Shown: in pieces, positions 61,803 to 64,000 of the stretch
Numbering within the stretch: position 1 is the first letter of the stretch
Layout of the letters: the number at the start of each line of letters is the position of its first letter
Origin: VXYL01 sp963422285
Lineage (GTDB): Bacteria; Pseudomonadota; Gammaproteobacteria; Pseudomonadales; Azotimanducaceae
Direction of reading: 5' to 3'
Length of the DNA: 64,000 nucleotides
Assembly (NCBI GenBank): GCA_963422285.2
Contig: CAXXJO010000001.1
Coordinates: 434,001 to 498,000, forward strand
Notes under the pieces: model-generated
The model's input: only the letters and a program-made list of their open reading frames with translations
Told to the model about the DNA's origin: nothing
Database searches by the model: none
Made by a program: the position numbers and the translations under genes

Positions 61803-63131
61803 TTACCGCGCTTGCGCCACGCGCAGCCAGCGGTCGATGCGGCGCACGGCGGGCGATGCCGTCAGCAGAGCGCCGGTGGCGAGCGCGAACGCCAAGCCGC
61901 TCGCCACCAGCGCCGTCGCCACATCGGCAGCCTCGGCGACGAGGCTGATGGGAATGACGCCAAGGGGCATCAGTCCGTGGGACATCATGTCGATGCTGAG
62001 TACGCGACCGCGCATGCGCGGCGCCGCCACCAGCTGGATCAGGCCGCGGTTGAGCGAGACGTTCACCGAAGACAGCCAGCCGTAGGCCGCCGCCGCGCAG
62101 GCCGCGGTTGCCAGCCCGGTGGACATGCCGAAGGCCACCGTCGCCGCCGCCCAGGCGAAGCAGGTGCCCACCACCCAGGCGCCCTTCCGGCGGAAATCGC
62201 CCGCCGCGGCCAGCATCAGCGTGCCGACGATGGCGCCGATGCCCATTGCTGAGAGCAGCAAGCCGAGGTCGTCCGGGCCGCCGCCCAGGATGTCTTGATT
62301 GAACGCGGGAATCAGCGTGTTCAAGGTCCAGCCGAACAGGAAGGGCACGATGGACAGCAGGATCAGCGCCAGCACCGGCGGATTGCGGACCACGTAGCGC
62401 AGCCCCTCGATCATGTCGTCGAGGTGGCGTCCGGCATCCGCCCCCGCATGGCTCGCGCCCTTCTCGGCAACGAGCAGCGTGGTCGCCGCGGACAGCAGAT
62501 ACAGACCAGCGATCACCACGTAGACGATGCCAACGCCAAAAGTATTCGTGGTGTCTCCCGCCGCCAAGACCGCGATAAGCAGACCGGCGAGCATCGGCGC
62601 CGCAATCCGAGCCAGATTCATGCCGGAGGTATTCAAGGCCATCGCCGTGATGAACTGGCGTTCCTCCACGAGATCCGCCAAGTAGGCATTGCGCGCCGGG
62701 ATGGACAACGCCAGCACCGCGCCGTTGAAGGCGCCGAACCAGATGAAGTCCCAGAACGCGACCCGCTCGGCGAGGATGATGCCGGCCATTGCCAGGGTGG
62801 CGACGGCGTTCAGCAGCTGCGCGCCGAACAGGATGTGCTTCTTCGGCCAGCGATCCGCCACCACGCCGCCCCACAGCGACAGCAGTATCTGCGGCACTGT
62901 GAAGGACATCATCACCCAGGCGAGATCCAGCGCCGACGCCGTCAGCGTGTAGACCAGCCAGCCACGCGCCAGCATCTGCATGTTCATGGCGAACGACGCG
63001 GCGAGGTTGCCGACCCAGATGCGACGGAAATCCCGCACCGACAGGGTGGTGGTGATGTCGCGGACGGCCAGGGGATGCCTCTCGAAAACCCGGGATGCTA
63101 CCACGGCAGGCCAGCTTCCCGGCCCCGCCAA
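61803..63131 (-). CDS. Major facilitator superfamily exporter
   Basis: A 442-residue transporter with about 12 membrane helices, of the EntS/MFS_3 drug- and siderophore-exporter type: RDFRRIWVGNLAASFAMNMQ, MARGWLVYTLTASALDL-like loop, SLWGGVVADRWPKKHILF (the MFS loop 2-3 motif), FDFIWFGAFNGAVLALSIPA-like and RNAYLADLVEERQFITAMAL. The start at 63131 is the first in frame; a GTG near 63040 would also fit and has no better ribosome site. Its promoter region contains palindromic repeat copy A (63139-63277), so the repeat may affect its expression. Confidence 0.87.
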   Translation of the reverse strand: MAGPGSWPAVVASRVFERHPLAVRDITTTLSVRDFRRIWVGNLAASFAMNMQMLARGWLVYTLTASALDLAWVMMSFTVPQILLSLWGGVVADRWPKKHILFGAQLLNAVATLAMAGIILAERVAFWDFIWFGAFNGAVLALSIPARNAYLADLVEERQFITAMALNTSGMNLARIAAPMLAGLLIAVLAAGDTTNTFGVGIVYVVIAGLYLLSAATTLLVAEKGASHAGADAGRHLDDMIEGLRYVVRNPPVLALILLSIVPFLFGWTLNTLIPAFNQDILGGGPDDLGLLLSAMGIGAIVGTLMLAAAGDFRRKGAWVVGTCFAWAAATVAFGMSTGLATAACAAAAYGWLSSVNVSLNRGLIQLVAAPRMRGRVLSIDMMSHGLMPLGVIPISLVAEAADVATALVASGLAFALATGALLTASPAVRRIDRWLRVAQAR

Positions 63132-63138
63132 CGTTCAG

Positions 63139-63277
63139 GGTAGCGGCTCGGTTTGGCATTGGATAAGTCGTGTCACTGCGAATGCCACTACATAGGGTAT
63201 CCGATACTTTCTATATCCGTGTATGTTGTGGTTTCGTGGTGCAGCATGCTGGCACGGCTTCAAACCAAGCCACTACC
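63139..63277. repeat. Imperfect palindromic repeat, copy A
   Basis: About 139 bases filling most of the gap between the metallo-beta-lactamase gene and the MFS gene. The ends are GGTAGCGGCTCGGTTTG and CAAACCAAGCCACTACC, inverted repeats with two mismatches (GGTAGTGGCTTGGTTTG on the complement). Inner pieces also pair (CCACTACATA with the complement of TATGTTGTGG). The whole element could form one long hairpin. No coding frame is seen in it. Confidence 0.8.
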
Positions 63278-63281
63278 GCGT

Positions 63282-64000
63282 TCAGACATCCAAGCGGTAG
63301 CTATCCCCGTCCCGCACCAGGCGGCCGGCGGTGGGGCCGGCGAAGTGGGTGCCGATGACCAGCACTGGACGATCCACGTAGCGTTCCAGGAAGGTCTTGC
63401 GCGTCGCGCGGGCCCGGTCCGGGTCGGTATCCGCGACGGTGGACCAATCGGGATGGGCGATCTGGCACGGATGGTGGATCATATCGCCCGTGATGACGGC
63501 CTCCTCGCCTCGGGAGACGATGTGGACGCTGACATGACCCGGCGTATGCCCCGGCGTCGGCTCGAGTCGGACTTCGTCGGTGACGGCGGCGTCGGCGGCC
63601 ACTAGATCGGCGAGGCCGGCGTCAAAGATCGGCTGCACCGAATCCTCGATGACGGGGCCGTACTCGGCTTGGGACTCGCGCTGCCAATGCGCCCACTCGG
63701 CCTCGGCGTAGAGGTGGCGGGCGGCGGCGAACGTCGGCTGCCAGCGGCCGTCCACCAAGCGCGTATTCCAGCCGACGTGATCGACATGCATGTGGGTACA
63801 CAGCACGGTGTCTACGCGATCGGCGACGAAGCCCGCGGCCCTGAAGTCCGCCAGAAAGCTGGACTGCAGCCGGTTCCAGCGCGGATAGGCGCGCACCTTG
63901 TCGTTGCCAATGCAGGTATCCACCACGATGGTCTGGCCGCGCGATTCCACCACCAGGCTGTGGAACGACAGCACCAGCCGGGCGTTGTCGTCCACGAACG
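63282..64000 (-). CDS. Metallo-beta-lactamase fold hydrolase, 5' end outside window
   Basis: The frame runs off the right edge, so the N-terminus is missing; the visible part starts ...FVDDNARLVLSFHSLVVESR. The dinuclear site is in LCTHMHVDHVGWN (HxHxDH), the His in PTPGHTPGHVSVHI, the Asp in VITGDMIHHPCQI and the final His in LVIGTHFAGPTAGR. It resembles the MBL group containing N-acylhomoserine lactonases and related quorum or lactone hydrolases; function not determinable. Confidence 0.85.
   Translation of the reverse strand, partial: FVDDNARLVLSFHSLVVESRGQTIVVDTCIGNDKVRAYPRWNRLQSSFLADFRAAGFVADRVDTVLCTHMHVDHVGWNTRLVDGRWQPTFAAARHLYAEAEWAHWQRESQAEYGPVIEDSVQPIFDAGLADLVAADAAVTDEVRLEPTPGHTPGHVSVHIVSRGEEAVITGDMIHHPCQIAHPDWSTVADTDPDRARATRKTFLERYVDRPVLVIGTHFAGPTAGRLVRDGDSYRLDV

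Noticed and set aside
1..64000. CRISPR arrays, tRNA or rRNA genes
   Set aside because: No regularly spaced repeats and no tRNA-like cloverleaf or T-loop arrangement or rRNA sequence was found.

Overview
The window is GC-rich (except a few AT-rich intergenic patches) and densely coded on both strands. It looks like a chromosomal segment of a gammaproteobacterium. The main reason is the left end: mrcA (penicillin-binding protein 1A) transcribed away from pilMNOPQ, followed by aroK and aroB, a gene order typical of Gammaproteobacteria. No rRNA, tRNA, CRISPR array, intact transposase or prophage was seen.

Layout. 1-8800: mrcA (3' end cut by the window edge), the type IV pilus assembly operon pilMNOPQ, a decayed coiled-coil gene, then aroK-aroB. 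8837-16413: exported proteins (a lipoprotein phosphoesterase, a redoxin/cytochrome c/copper monooxygenase-like fusion, an FG-GAP lipoprotein) with one frameshifted gene between them. 16968-20189: two adjacent acyl-CoA dehydrogenase genes whose junction is triplicated as 106-bp tandem units, and a 1-Cys peroxiredoxin. 20606-32553: nadA, a gshB-like gene, an SDR, an ankyrin protein, a DUF1537 kinase and creD, interspersed with three dead defence or toxin-antitoxin loci (ImmA/IrrE-DUF4411, an adenine methyltransferase plus restriction enzyme, DUF433-DUF5615). 32601-35719: an SDR plus a second pair of acyl-CoA dehydrogenases. 35760-39684: an unrecognised coiled-coil protein, a gene ghost, a pentapeptide-repeat protein and a frameshifted Cys-rich exported protein. 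40241-52927: a luciferase-like oxidoreductase, SixA, a frameshifted RNA methyltransferase, metallo-beta-lactamase, PNPOx, DUF1932, M20, serine hydrolase, cysteine synthase, NfeD-slipin and argG. 53006-64000: DUF4143 ATPase, PhyH, a MetR-like regulator with a SLC13 carrier, vsr, a YfcE-like phosphoesterase, a hydrolase pair, an MFS exporter and a metallo-beta-lactamase cut by the window edge.

How genes work together. The pil genes encode the inner-membrane platform, lipoprotein and secretin of a type IV pilus. The two acyl-CoA dehydrogenase pairs each split the usual family signatures between a ~360-residue and a ~390-residue chain, which suggests two heteromeric flavoenzymes of the kind used on branched or steroid-like acyl chains; the neighbouring SDR at 32601 could act on their products. 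NfeD and slipin form the usual membrane pair.

The most notable features are non-coding or decaying: a family of ~130-140 bp imperfect palindromes (three good copies at 58-63 kb and a remnant at 14.7 kb), the triplicated translation start with compensatory hairpin changes, AT-rich inverted repeats at 16.8 and 24.4 kb, and about ten genes inactivated by frameshifts or in-frame stops. The pattern suggests ongoing genome erosion concentrated in accessory loci, although a few single frameshifts could be sequence errors.
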